Shown: in pieces, positions 24,780 through 35,480 of the stretch
Numbering within the stretch: the stretch's first letter is position 1
Layout of the letters: every line of letters starts with the position of its first letter
Assembly: GCF_028389875.1 (NCBI RefSeq)
Contig: NC_084670.1
Coordinates: forward strand, 38,343,333-38,407,332
Direction: 5' to 3'
Length of the DNA stretch: 64,000 bases
Source: Rhea pennata
Taxonomy: Eukaryota > Chordata > Aves > Rheiformes > Rheidae
Notes under the pieces: generated by a model
Told to the model about the DNA's origin: nothing
The model's input: the letters and a program-made list of their open reading frames with translations, nothing else
The model's database searches: none
Program-made: the position numbers and the translations under genes

Positions 24780-26399
24780 GCTCTGTCTCACCTGCTACCC
24801 AGATAAAGTTGTGTCTAACCCCGGGTCAGAGCTGACTCCCTCACAGTATCCTTATAAAGTAGGTTCTTCCTGGGGCCGTGCCTGAAGGCTGGGCCCTTCC
24901 TCCAAAGCTGTAGTCCCTCAGGCCCTGTCCACAACACACATCCTTGAGACAATCTCACTTACTCTGCATGCTGGTCCTTACCCCAAAAATCACCCCAGAC
25001 AAGGCTCTCTGCTCAGCTGGAGGGCTAGGCATGCAGCTGTGAGCCCTGGGAGGATAAGCACCCTCCTGGGTCCTCTGCAGGGCCGCCAGGGAACACGCAG
25101 AAGAGGTCTTGGAGCTAAATCCTGGGCCTGTAGACCATCCTCCTCCCATAGGGGCCCTCAAGCAGGGTGCCACAGGGCAAAGATCCAGCCTAGCTTCTTG
25201 TTTCATGAACAGAGAGGAGAAACTGTGCCAGGAAACTCCTCACACACCCAGCTCCTCTGGCCAGCTATTTCCAGCACCGACCATCTACTGTAGTCCTGGT
25301 GAAAGGTGACCTTTGAATGTGATCAGCTCCATTTGCCTGCTGGGCTCAGCACCTGTGTGGGGGAAATGACCATCTTGCCTGGCCTTTCTGTGGGTCCAGA
25401 TGCCAGCAGACCCCAGAGCATGGCCGTTCTGCTAACCCTGGGAGGACAGCATCAGGGCTGGGCAGGGGCTAAGGACTGGTGGGAGGTGGCCAGACAGCAG
25501 GGTCATGGTGGCCAGGGCACCAAGGGCTGTCATGGGGACCATACTGGAGGCATGTTTCCCCCTAGAATGCACCCTGTCCTGTGCTGTGCTTTCAGAGCAG
25601 GGCCCTGGGGCTGCATGCAGGGCAAGAGGGCCGGGCCAGCACTGGGATGGGATGCAGACAGGAGCCATGGCACTCTAGAAGCTCCCACACTGCTGGAATC
25701 CCACAAGTGGCCCCAGATCACAGTGAGACAGGGCTCCTCTTTGTTTAGGCTCCAGGGAATCAAAGGAGCACCCTGGGTGGGAAGTGCAGGGTGGGCAACA
25801 CCAGCTGCAGAGCTCCTGGTAGCCCCTCTGCAGCCAGAGCAGCTCCAGATGATCATGGAGGGGACTCACTGCTGTTAGTCTCTCATAGTCTCTCAGGGGC
25901 AGTCTCTCTCCTGTCCTGTGTCACCATCCTCTCTCAAGAGCACTACTGGGTGTGTCACTCCCTACCCAAGTGCGGAGAGGAGCTGCTGGAAGTCTTCTCA
26001 CCCCTGCTGCCTCACCTCTGCCCTGACATCAGCCCACAGGCTCTGCCCTGGGCCATTTTTACGTCTCCATACATTCTCATCAGAGACTACACAGGGATCT
26101 GCAGCACACAGGTCTGCTTAAAGCTGGTCACCATGGCCTGTCTGTGGTCCTACAAGATCCCAGCAAGGTTGTGCTTGGAGGTGAGGCTGTGATCGTCCTC
26201 GATCAAAGCAGATGGGATGGTCTGCCTGGGGCCAGAGTGATGGGGTAGGAAAGGACAAGAGGCAACAGGAACAAGCAACAAAGGTAATTTCAAATGAGTT
26301 TAAGGAAAAACAAATAGTAACCATGATAGCTGCGTAGCACTGGGGAAGGGACCAAGAGATCTTTAAAAAGTCTCCTGGAGAAAGCATTTACCAACCGAT
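24780..26399. other. no gene seen
   Basis: About 1.6 kb to the right of the unit B receptor. Open frames of 60-190 codons occur on both strands but overlap each other and show no domain, signal peptide or conserved partner elsewhere in the window. Confidence 0.4.
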
Positions 26400-26910
26400 G
26401 TAACTGTGAAGTTAGCCCAGCTCAGAGCAGATCATGGTCCTGGAGATCTCCAGCAGTCCCTCTGTAGTGAGAACCCTCACAGAAGGTCTGACCAGGAGTC
26501 AATGACTGGCAGAGTACATGGTAGCAGGCCCAGTGTGTGGAATTGCACATTGACCAAATTCTGATCAGAACCAGGCATGCATATTTGGTTCTGTCTGCAA
26601 TGCCTGGCTGCTTCCCAGACAGTAGCTGGCACATGGCTAGCACACCTAAGATAAGGAAATGGTTCTAGTAGATAAAAGTGGGGGGCCCTTGGAATACATC
26701 AGGAGAGTCCCACCTGGGCATCTAAGCCATGCATCCAGCCAGTGCCTCCAGCAGTCTCCTGCTGGCAACACCTCCCCTCACGGTTCCCAGTTTTCCCTGT
26801 TCAGCTTGAAGTGTAAATCTTTTATTAACTCTCTCCTGTTTAACCCCACACAAACTCTGAGTGTCTCTCTCCACTGGTATCCGACCCTGTCTTGTTGCCT
26901 TGCAGTCACA
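26400..26910 (+). repeat. segmental duplication, direct partner of 32,690-33,160
   Basis: Shared landmarks with 32,690-33,160: gtgagaac followed by a gaggtctg/aaggtctg stretch, gagataaggaaat against aagataaggaaat, catgcatccagcc against catgcatccaccg, and gagtgtctct. No gene seen. Confidence 0.7.
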
Positions 26911-26929
26911 CCAAACCAACGCTTGCCAT

Positions 26930-27005
26930 CTAATTCCATTCCATTTCATTCCATTACAGTCCAGTCCAGTCCAGCCAAGTCCAGGCAAGTCCAGTCCATT
27001 CTATA
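26930..27005 (+). repeat. pentanucleotide microsatellite, ATTCC-type turning into AGTCC-type
   Basis: The array begins with ttccattccatttcattcc and changes to cagtccagtccagtccagcc, one base of the 5-bp unit having switched part way. It abuts the left edge of unit D. Confidence 0.8.
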
Positions 27006-27044
27006 CTTTAACATTTCATTATGTTCTCTTGCATTTTCCACCAT

Positions 27045-28885
27045 GCAGGATGGTGCCATCTTGTGGGTGGCAGCGTGGGGCATGGCGGGGCCTCAGGGCA
27101 GCCCAGCACCGGGTGCCCGGGCAGTGCGGGGCCCTGGGGCCCGGCCGCTGCCCCGCAGGGCTGGGCTCTGCCGCAGAGGCCCCACGGGGCTCCTCGCTGT
27201 CCTGCACCCTGGGGCCATGCCGGGCACGGGGGCAGCCCTGGGGCCTGTGCTGGTGCCAGCCCTGGTGCCAGCGTGGTGGCCCTGGTCATGGCCGGGGTGC
27301 TGGAGGCCACGGGCAGCGTGCTGCTGCCCCCAGGGCAAGGCAGGGCAGGGCTGTGTCCTCTCGCCCCTTCTACCCCGGCCCCCTGACATGCTTTTAGTGA
27401 GCTTGCAAATTGTTTTCCCCTGTGGGTCCCTTTGCTGAGCTTCAAAACTGGTAAGTGCTGTTGGTCACTCTCTTTGTAGAAGTAGGATGTACAACAGCAT
27501 AGGACAGGATGTGGTCTTCCTCCCTGAAGCACCAAACCAGATTCTTTGTTTTTAAAAGTGCTCAGCAAGATTTTTCGTCCACAGTGCTTGAGGGGGAGAT
27601 GAGATGCCATAAAAGAGCAAACATGCCCTTAATACACATCATCCAGAGAGCTTTACCTGGGACCCTGGTCCTTGCCAGTCTCCAAAGCCATGGGGGAGAT
27701 TAGGTGACAAATCTGGGGGAGCGTTCCCCTTTTCCATGAATTTTGTCCAGTTTTCCTTCTGGCTGAGCCTGGGGAAAGCAGTTCTCATCTCTGGAGCTCT
27801 GTTGGTCCTTGGGCTTTTCAGCATCACCTCGGGGCAGTGCGTCTCCCCTGGGTACAGCCCCTGACACCTTGCGTCCCCCTCGTGCCCTGCCTCTCCTGGG
27901 GTACTGTACTGCCTTGGTGCCCTGCATCTCCCACCACACCTGCCTATCTTGGGAGACTGTGCAGCCCTGGCTCCCTGAATCCCCCACATTTTTGACCCTG
28001 GGCTTCTGAGGACATGCCCACACACTGCAGTGCTGCTGTCCAGACTCTGGTGCAGAGCTGGAAAGGCAGTGCTGCACCTCCAGACCTGCATTTTGGATCA
28101 TTCAGGTGTTTGTGAGGCGATCAACTTCCCACTCTGCAGCTGCTGGTGTTTGAGAATGTCCCTACAACCAGCCTTCCTGCTCTGCCTCATCTCTGCCCTG
28201 TCCCAGGACACTCTTGCAGAAGGGAGGCTCCATCCCCCTTGAATACTGTGAGAAATCACAGAATGGTTGACACTGGAAGGGACCTTTGGAGATCCTCTAG
28301 TCCAACCTCCTGCTCAAGCACAGTCACCTAGAGCATGTTGGACAGGATTGTCTCCTCTCCAGGTGCCTTTTGAATATCTCCAGAGAAGCAGACTCCACAG
28401 CCTCTCTGGGCAACCTGTTCTAGTGCTCTGTCACTCTCACGATAAAGAAGTTCTTTCTTATATTCAGGAGGAACTTCCTGTGTTTCAGTTTTTGCCCATT
28501 GCCTCTTGTCCTGTCACTTGCCATCACAGAGAAGATTCCAGCTCCATCCTCTTAACACCTTCCTTTAACGTATTTGTGCACACTGATAAGATCCCCTCTC
28601 AGTCTTCTCTTCTACAGGGTAAACAGGCCCAACTGTCACAGTTTATCCTCATAAGAGAGATGCTGCGATCCCCAGGCCTGCACCCTTAGCTTTCTGCCCT
28701 GTCTATTGTGTGTCTGCTCAATCAGAAGGAAAGTTGGGCAGAATTCACGGGAAAGGGGAAGACTTCCCCAGATTTGCTACCTGGTCTCCCCCATGGCTTT
28801 GGAGACTGGCATGGACCAGTGTGCCAGAAAAAAAGCCCTCTGGATGATGTATATTAAGGGAACGTTTGCTCTTTTCTGGCATCTG
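27045..28885 (+). repeat. partial OR-unit duplication, unit D (no receptor)
   Basis: 27,045-27,385 is a near copy of the reverse complement of 45,780-46,125 (the GC-rich block). 27,480-28,250 matches the reverse complement of 43,880-44,600 and, in the same orientation, 17,520-18,290. A CR1 follows at 28,250-28,660. 28,715-28,885 is an inverted copy of 27,605-27,770 within the same unit. The reading frame shared with units B and C is broken here by indels. Confidence 0.75.
28250..28660 (-). mobile_element. CR1 LINE 3' fragment (unit D)
   Basis: Antisense CR1. The 3' end is at the left after gaatactgtgag, with aatcacagaatggttg, and the fragment runs to tcttctctt and aacaggcccaactgtcacag near 28,640. 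Its left edge falls at the same place in the duplicated sequence as the unit B CR1 at 18,293. Confidence 0.85.
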
Positions 28886-29640
28886 TATCTGTACTAGGTG
28901 ATACTTGATGGGAATGGTCCATGTTGTAACTTTTTGTATCTGTACTATGGGATACTTGGTGAGAATGGTCTAGTGTTGTAACTTTTTAGTGCCTAGAACA
29001 ATACCGCTGTGTTAAGCGGGATACAAACAAGTAACTAACAAGGTCTTGGAAATCTGTGAGAAAGAGCAGCGGTTGGTTACATACAGATTCTGTGGCTTCC
29101 AGCCACAGAATCACCATGAGAAGCAGTCAACATGAAGGTCAGAAGCTGAAGAGTAATGAAGTAGCCACCCCCAAAGTCAAATGTGGCCCCCAAAATAAGT
29201 CTGCACACGTGCGCAGTATCATAGCCTGGTTATGCAACTTCGGCGGAGTTGGGCTAGACTCCCTGCACTTGTTGGCCCCAGATGCCGGGACTCCCGCCTA
29301 CTGCAAAGAATCATAAATATCGGAGTTTTTCCGAAGGAGAGAGAGGCTGCTACACAGCAGAGGACCACGTTGCTTCCTCGGGGATGCCTGAAAAGATTGT
29401 GCCTGCCGACTCCCTCTCTCACCATGCAGATGATTGGGACAAGCATTGAGGTGGTCCTTCTCGAGATTACCATCGGGTTGGTCTGTTTGTAAGTATCTAC
29501 TAATACACTGCTTGCTACTGAACAGTGTTTGTGTGTGTGTGTGTGTGTGTGAGTGTGAGTTTGTGTTGGCTTGCCAAACCGGATGGTTGGCCCCCGGGAA
29601 TCTAACTAGAACAGAAGTTCTTGAATTTAACACTTCTCAG
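28884..29640 (+). mobile_element. second LTR-like block, possibly ERVL-type
   Basis: It starts with two copies of a 51-bp direct repeat (28,884-28,934 and 28,935-28,987, each opening tgtatctgtacta), like the enhancer duplications of retroviral U3 regions. A TATA-like ataaata lies at 29,313-29,319 with a transcript-like GC-richer stretch after it, a splice-donor-like gtaagt at 29,489-29,494, and a (GT)n tract at 29,526-29,551. No polyadenylation signal in a matching place, no clear ends and no coding remnant were found. Family assignment is a guess; only the promoter-like order is seen. Confidence 0.35.
29526..29551 (+). repeat. (GT)n microsatellite
   Basis: Dinucleotide run of about 13 units, fading into gagtgtgagtttgtg. 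Confidence 0.85.
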
Positions 29641-30260
29641 ATCTGTCCAGCAACAAGTATTTTTAGGCCAAGAGCATGGTAGTTGCTTCCCTCTCTTACT
29701 AGCGAAGGCTAAGGAGGAATACTACACATATAAGTTGTTGGTGCAGACACTTTTTTCTTCTAATGTAGCATGATCCTAGAAAGTCTTTGCTTATAATGCA
29801 GTAGTATCCCCCAATTAGACCTTACTTAACCATCTAGTTACTCACCTCCACAGTTCAATCTAGTGAATTATAGCTGGGGGGAGAAAGACTTGAGGATTTG
29901 AGTTCTTCTTGCAGCCCTCTGCACACTGCCCTGAGCTGTGATAAATAATAATAAAAACACTATCTAGGGGCTGATATCCAGCACGAAGTCTCAGAGAGCA
30001 GTTTAGATCATGTGAAATTTAAAAGGAAAAGATCTTCCACAGTGGAGCTCTCAGAGGTACTCTTTCAAGTGGCAGTGATACAGTGCTACAGCTTTTAAAG
30101 CTGGCAAACTTCAAAAGACAGAATATTACTTCAGACCTTTAAAACCACTTCTCCCAGACGCACAGTGACTGCAGCAAGCAGTGATGCTCAAACACTTGCC
30201 TTGTGTGGCTGCACAAACCTGATTTTGTATTGGTGGTAGCCTTGACTTGGGAAGATTCTG
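29641..30260. other. no gene seen
   Basis: AT-richer intergenic stretch containing a short aataataataa run near 29,945. No coding region supported. Confidence 0.4.
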
Positions 30261-30269
30261 TGAGCCCCC

Positions 30270-31960
30270 TACAACTTTCCTTATCCTTATGAACAAGGCT
30301 CGTTCCCCCAGCCCCTCCTCACAGAGCAGCTGAGCCAGCCCCAGTCCTCTTTGGGGCCTGCCACTGAACTCACTCCGAGTGACAAACAGTGTTCCTCTAC
30401 ACAGGGTCCAACTGGATGCAGTATCTAAATGTGCTCTAACGATGCTGAGTAGAGGGGGATGATCACCTTCGATCTCCTAGCTATGCAGTCTGGGACGCTG
30501 CGGCCTCCTTTGCCGCCAGGGCAGGCTGCTGGCTGATGTTTAGCTCCCTGCTACAAAGACTCCTACATCCTTTTCTGCTGAGCTGCTGCCCAGACAGGCA
30601 CTCCCAACCCCTATCACAGCAGGGTGTTGCTCTATTCCAGGGGCAGGACCTGGCATTTGTCCTTGTTGAATTTCACAGTGGTCCTGACAGCCCATTTCTC
30701 CTTCCTACTGAGCTCCTTCTAAATGACGGCCCTCAAGGTTATGACTATTCCTCCCAACTAGGTGTCTTCTACAAGGGTGATGGGATTCCCATTCTGCAGG
30801 TCACTGAGGAATCTTTCCAACTGGACAGCATACAGGGTATACCCCTGCATACCCCACTTTTACCTGGCTTCCCAGTAAAGCATGACCCATCAGGAAAGCC
30901 CTCTGAGCTTGATCATCCAATCAGCTTTTTGCCCATCTGGATGTCTACTGGATATCCACTGCTCTCCCTTGCTCCATAAGTGCTGGTCTTCTATCGCAGA
31001 AGGCAATCAGGTTGCTGAGGAATGTTTTACCTTCAGTAACTCCATGCTGACTGTTCCCAGACACCTTCTTCTCCCTCATGTGTTCAGAAATGTGATCTGA
31101 GAGGACTGGCTTCCTGACACACTGAGTCAGGCTGAAAGTGCCCGCAGCTCCCTGGTTTGTTTTCGGTGCCTTTTTAGAAGAGAAGCTCCAGATATTCCTC
31201 CTTTTGTTCACTGGGACTCCCTGAACACACACACACCAATCTCCACACCTTTCAAAGATCATAGACCTTGCTGTCACAGCGGCCAGCTCTCTCAGTGTCC
31301 ATGGATGACAGCCATCCAATGTGATAGACATGTTATCGTTTGACTTCTTGCAAGTCATCCTTTATTCAAGACTTAGGCACTGTGGGTTGGTTTTCTCCTC
31401 AGGATTCCTGACTGTAGGCGCAACAGCCTGGGAGATCTTGTTGGCAAAGACTGAAGATGGGAAGGACTTGAATTCCCCAGACCTATCTGCTTCTGCTTTT
31501 GCTAAAATCCCTTGCTCTTTCAGCAGCGAGCCCGCATTTCCTTTTCTATTTTTCTACTGTTACTGAAGCAGTAGCAGCTCTTCTTCCTGTCCTTCACATC
31601 CCCTGCAAGTGTCTCTGTCACAGCAGAGCTTTGGCTTCCTAACATCATCCCTACTTTGCCGGATGATATCTCTAAATGTCTCCTTTGTAGCCTCTGCCTT
31701 CTTCCCCTTTCCCTATGCTGCCTTATTGCCTTGGAGCTCACGAAGGAGCTCCCTGATTAGCCAAGCTAGGGTCCAGAGAAGTCTCCTAACTTTACAAACT
31801 GTTCATATGGAGCATTCTTGTGCTTGACAAGTGCTTAATTACCTGTCGGCTTTCCTGAGCTTCTCTGCACTTCAGAGCTGCCTAACGTGGTCCATCCTAT
31901 GGAAGACTTCCATACATCCAAGCTACCACTTCACAGATAGGGCATCCCCCCACTTCATCC
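30270..31960 (-). mobile_element. CR1 LINE, old long copy in antisense
   Basis: Read on the minus strand this follows the CR1 reverse-transcriptase order. The antisense landmarks, left to right, are: gctgagtagagggggatgat near 30,447; ctgctggctgatgtttagct near 30,527; cctggcatttgtccttgttg near 30,648; aactccatgctgactgttcc near 31,039; and the N-terminal side of the coding region out to about 31,830. Divergence and indels are high, with no long frame left. It has no counterpart in units A, B or C. Confidence 0.7.
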
Positions 31961-32149
31961 TCCCTGGTGGTCTCTTCTGAGGAACTTGTTCCCTGCCTTT
32001 GAAGGACTCCAGTCATGTGAGTGGTTCAAACACATCTCAGTTATTCTAACTATGTGGCACTCCTGTGACAGCTTATGCATCTGCTTTTGCTCCTGGCTGC
32101 ACCTCAGGCTGCCTAGGTTTGCATATATTTGGGCTTCACCACCACCTTC
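31961..32149. other. no gene seen
   Basis: Short stretch between the old CR1 and the duplicated block at 32,150. Confidence 0.4.
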
Positions 32150-33290
32150 ACCAACAGCAGCACTAGCATCACCTTTATGTGCTTAGCAGGGTTTCTGTGA
32201 CCTGCTCCTTCGGACCTGCATGCACAGAGATCGCCCTGGACAATGCCTGATCCGGCGAGGTTTCTGTAAGGCAGAACTGAGCACTCAGAGGGAGGGAAGG
32301 TCTGTGAGCCCTGAGAGGGAAAAGATGAGAGGGAGAGAGAAAGAGCTCCCAGCAGGGACAGCTCCAGGCAACAGAGATGTTCTCTGTGTTTCGCTGCCAG
32401 GCTATGAGTTGCTCTCCAGTGCAGGATATGGAAAGGGCTTTTCTGCCTCCGCTTTCCTGGGTAAGCTCTGCCAGAGAACCCCAAGTTCACCAAGCCTCTC
32501 AGCAGAGTCTGGGGGATCTGAGCACCCGCCCCCTGCTCAACTCTGTCTGTAACCCACATGGGGGTCAGCAGACAGCCATCCTCTGAGGTTTGCCTGCAAG
32601 GAGACCTGCAGGAAGACAGAAGTGGCTGGGACCAGCCCTCAGCTGAGGGGAGCAGCCAGCACTGGAAAGGGGTGATGGGAGGGGCTGCTCTGGGACGATC
32701 GCCCTGGGGCAGCTTTCCCAGTGCGTGCCTGTGCAGTGAGAACATCTGCAGGAGGTCTGGTGAAGAGTCAGTGATGGGCAGAATACATGAGAGCAGCCCC
32801 AGCACGTGCTCTCTACACACTGACCCAATTCCTGTAAAGATCAGACGTGCGTATTCCATTTTGTCAACAACGCCTAACTGCTTGGCAGCCAGCAGCTACT
32901 GCAGGTCAGCACAGCTGAGATAAGGAAATAGTGGTAAGAGATTTAAGGGGCCTTTAGGATACGATAGGAGTCCTGCCTGGGCGTCTGACCCATGCATCCA
33001 CCGGCATCCCATCAGTGACCCTCCTGGGCAGTTCCCAGAGCTCCCAGTGCAGTTTGGAGAGCAAGTCTTCTACTAAATCTATCCTGACTGACCCCTTATG
33101 CACCTTGAGTGTCTCTATATGCTGCTAACTCTCCCTTTCCCATACTGCGGTCACAGCATGCAACACAGGGACCAGCCAGGCTCTGTTCTCCTGTACCCTC
33201 CACATCCTGGTGCCTTCCCCAGGAGACCTGCATTTGCCCTGCAAGCACATGGCTCTGTGCTCCCACACTACCCATTCACATGCAGTAGCT
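32150..33290 (+). repeat. mosaic duplicated block, unit E
   Basis: 32,150-32,420 resembles 22,260-22,480 in the same orientation (gaggtttctgta, cagaactgagcac, tctgtgagc). 32,640-33,290 is the inverted partner of 2,400-2,830, and 32,690-33,160 is the direct partner of 26,400-26,910. It therefore joins pieces that are far apart in the other units. No gene seen. Confidence 0.65.
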
Positions 33291-34499
33291 ACCTCCTGGC
33301 GTTTTTCCTTTCCCATGGCCCTTTCCAGCCCAGCCCAGCCCCTCTCTGGCTCTCCCCACCTCCCCTGCCCACTGCCCAGCCCACCCAGCAGTGCAGTCCA
33401 GGCTAGTGGTGGCCCTGCAGCAGTGCCTGCTGCAGAGGACTGCAGAGCTTTGGGCACTCACTCCATAGCCCCAGTCCCTCTAAAGCAGACAGCAGCTCCA
33501 AGGGGGTGGGGGCAGAGAGGAGTGTCAGCCTCCCCATCAGCCCCATGGCTGGGGGCCAGCAATAGCACAATGAAATGGAGGCCAGTCACTCCATGTCTGC
33601 ACTGCTCTCATGACCAGGAGATCCTTTACCCTGGCTGCCTGCAGCCCCGCTGGCCAGCAGTATGCCCATGCTGGCCTCACCAGCTGTTCCTACACCTCCG
33701 CCCTGTGCTTCCCACAGGGCCCCAGGCTGGCAGAGTTGCTCTGCAGAGCAAGCAAGCTATGTGGCCATGGGGTGACTCTGTACTGGCTGTGATGGACAGC
33801 ACAGATGCAGCTGGATCAGCATCATTGCACCTGACAACCCCCTCCCCAGGCTCGGTGGCTGTGGAAGATGCCTGGAGCAATCACAGGGCATTTCCAGTGG
33901 CTCAGATGTGTCACAGCCCACTCCCTCTCCTGAGATTGCAGAGCCCTCATTTGCTGCATTCCTTGGTTTGGCCCTTTACCTTTGGTTGACTCTGCTTGGT
34001 TTTGGGAGTCTCCACTCACTACTCGTCCAAGGAAATGGTGCCCCTGGAGGTGCGGACACCTCATGACCACTCACCTTCTCCAGGGACACTGGGCACCCAC
34101 AAGAGAGAGATGAATCTACGCCTCACTCCCTCACACATCACTCAATGAGGTGATGTTCCATGACTAATGGAAAACTCAGTCATGGCAACAGGGCCTTTTC
34201 AGGTGCAGTTCCCTGAGTGTATTCCTGGCTCCAGCTTGGGAAGAAGAGCCCAACATTCAGGCACTGTGCTGAGGAGATCCCCTTTTATTACAGAGATGCT
34301 GCTTGGGAGGTCAGCTCCCACACAGTGATCAGCAGATTTATAGAATGATTCTGGGTCCGATGGATGGGGTGTGCACCTCTAGAAACGAGGGAAGAAGTCA
34401 AACATTTGTGTAGAAACATGACTATCATAGACAGAACTCCCAAAGGACAAGAGTTGCCAGAGGTAAACTGGGAACTACTTGTGAGGAGAGATGGGCAGC

Positions 34500-35435
34500 T
34501 TATTGCTGCTGAACTAGTACTAGCTGAACCATTTTCCTCGGTGCATCCTTGAGCTCCTTGTTCCTCATGCTGTAGATGAGGGGGTTCACTGTTGGAGGCA
34601 CCACCGAGTACAGAACAGCCACCACCAGATCCAGAGCTGGGGAAGAGAGGGAGGGGGGCTTCAGGTAGGCAAACAGGCCAGTGCTGATGATCAGGGAGAC
34701 CACAGCCAGGCGCGGGAGGCACGTGGAAAAGGCTTTGTGCCGGCCCTGCACAGAGGGGATCCTCAGCACAGCAGTGAAGATCTGCACGTAAGACAGCACA
34801 ATGAAAACAAAACACCCAAAGAATAAACAAGCACTAACCACAGTAAACCCAACTTCCCTGAGGTAGGAGTCAGAGCAGGAGAGCTTGAGGATCTGGGGAA
34901 TCTCATAGAAGAAATGGTCCACTGTGTTGCCCTGGCAGAGGGGTATGGAGAATGTGTTGGCAGTGTGCAGGAGAGCATGGAGAAAACCACTGGCCCAGGC
35001 AGCTGCTGCCATTTTGACACAGGCTCTGCTGTCCATGAGTGTGCTATAGTGTAGGGGTGTGCAGATGGCAACGTAGCAATCAAAGGCCATGACTGTGAGG
35101 AGAGAGTGTTCAGCTGACAAGAAAAAGGCAAATAAAAATAATTGGGCAGCACATCCTGAGTAGGAAATGGCCCTGGTGTCCCACAGGGAATTGGCCATGG
35201 ATTTGGGGACAGTAGTGGAGACTGTGGCAAGGTCGAGAACAGAGAGGTTGAGGAGGAAGAAGTACATGGGGGTGCGGAGGTGTTGGTCACAGGCTACGGC
35301 TGTGATGACGAGGCTGTTGCCCCAGAGGGCAGCCAGGTAGATGCCCAGGAAGAGCGAGAAGTGCAGGAGCTGCAGCTCCCGGGTGTCTGCAAACGCCAGG
35401 AGGAGGAACTCACTGGGGGAGCTGCCACTGGACAT
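34500..35435 (-). CDS. olfactory receptor 14-like, open frame with altered key residues
   Basis: Seven-transmembrane odorant receptor of 311 residues ending at TAA 34,502-34,500. The start is placed at 35,435 (MSSGSSPSEF). The frame stays open to an ATG at 35,522, but that stretch contains a splice-acceptor pyrimidine tract, so the longer form would be intronic. Landmarks: GN 39-40, PMYFFL 56-61, C95, MAFDCYVAIC 116-125, KAFSTC 234-239, NPLIY 284-288. Three departures from the family pattern are seen. There is no N-glycosylation sequon at the N-terminus. DRY is DCY. The second-loop cysteine that normally bonds to C95 is Tyr177 (FFYEIP; TGT to TAT). The C-terminus reads KDAPRKM rather than KDALRK. 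The frame is intact, but a receptor without the conserved disulfide may not fold; a gene in early decay is a fair reading. Confidence 0.9.
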   Translation of the reverse strand: MSSGSSPSEFLLLAFADTRELQLLHFSLFLGIYLAALWGNSLVITAVACDQHLRTPMYFFLLNLSVLDLATVSTTVPKSMANSLWDTRAISYSGCAAQLFLFAFFLSAEHSLLTVMAFDCYVAICTPLHYSTLMDSRACVKMAAAAWASGFLHALLHTANTFSIPLCQGNTVDHFFYEIPQILKLSCSDSYLREVGFTVVSACLFFGCFVFIVLSYVQIFTAVLRIPSVQGRHKAFSTCLPRLAVVSLIISTGLFAYLKPPSLSSPALDLVVAVLYSVVPPTVNPLIYSMRNKELKDAPRKMVQLVLVQQQ

Positions 35436-35457
35436 TTGCTCTGCCTTGGTTCCGGGC

Positions 35458-35480
35458 ACTGTGCAAGAAGGAAAAGGCAT
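35458..35480 (-). promoter_or_regulatory. splice acceptor of the unit C OR coding exon
   Basis: In sense, ccttttccttcttgcacag ends in AG near 35,459-35,458, about 23 bases before the ATG at 35,435. It matches the acceptor position of the other two loci and decides the start choice. Confidence 0.65.

Noticed and set aside
24309-24806. Second open frame over the 3' half of the unit B receptor
   Set aside because: It is the +1/+2 phase shadow of the receptor coding sequence; the same phase is open in the paralogues for the same reason.
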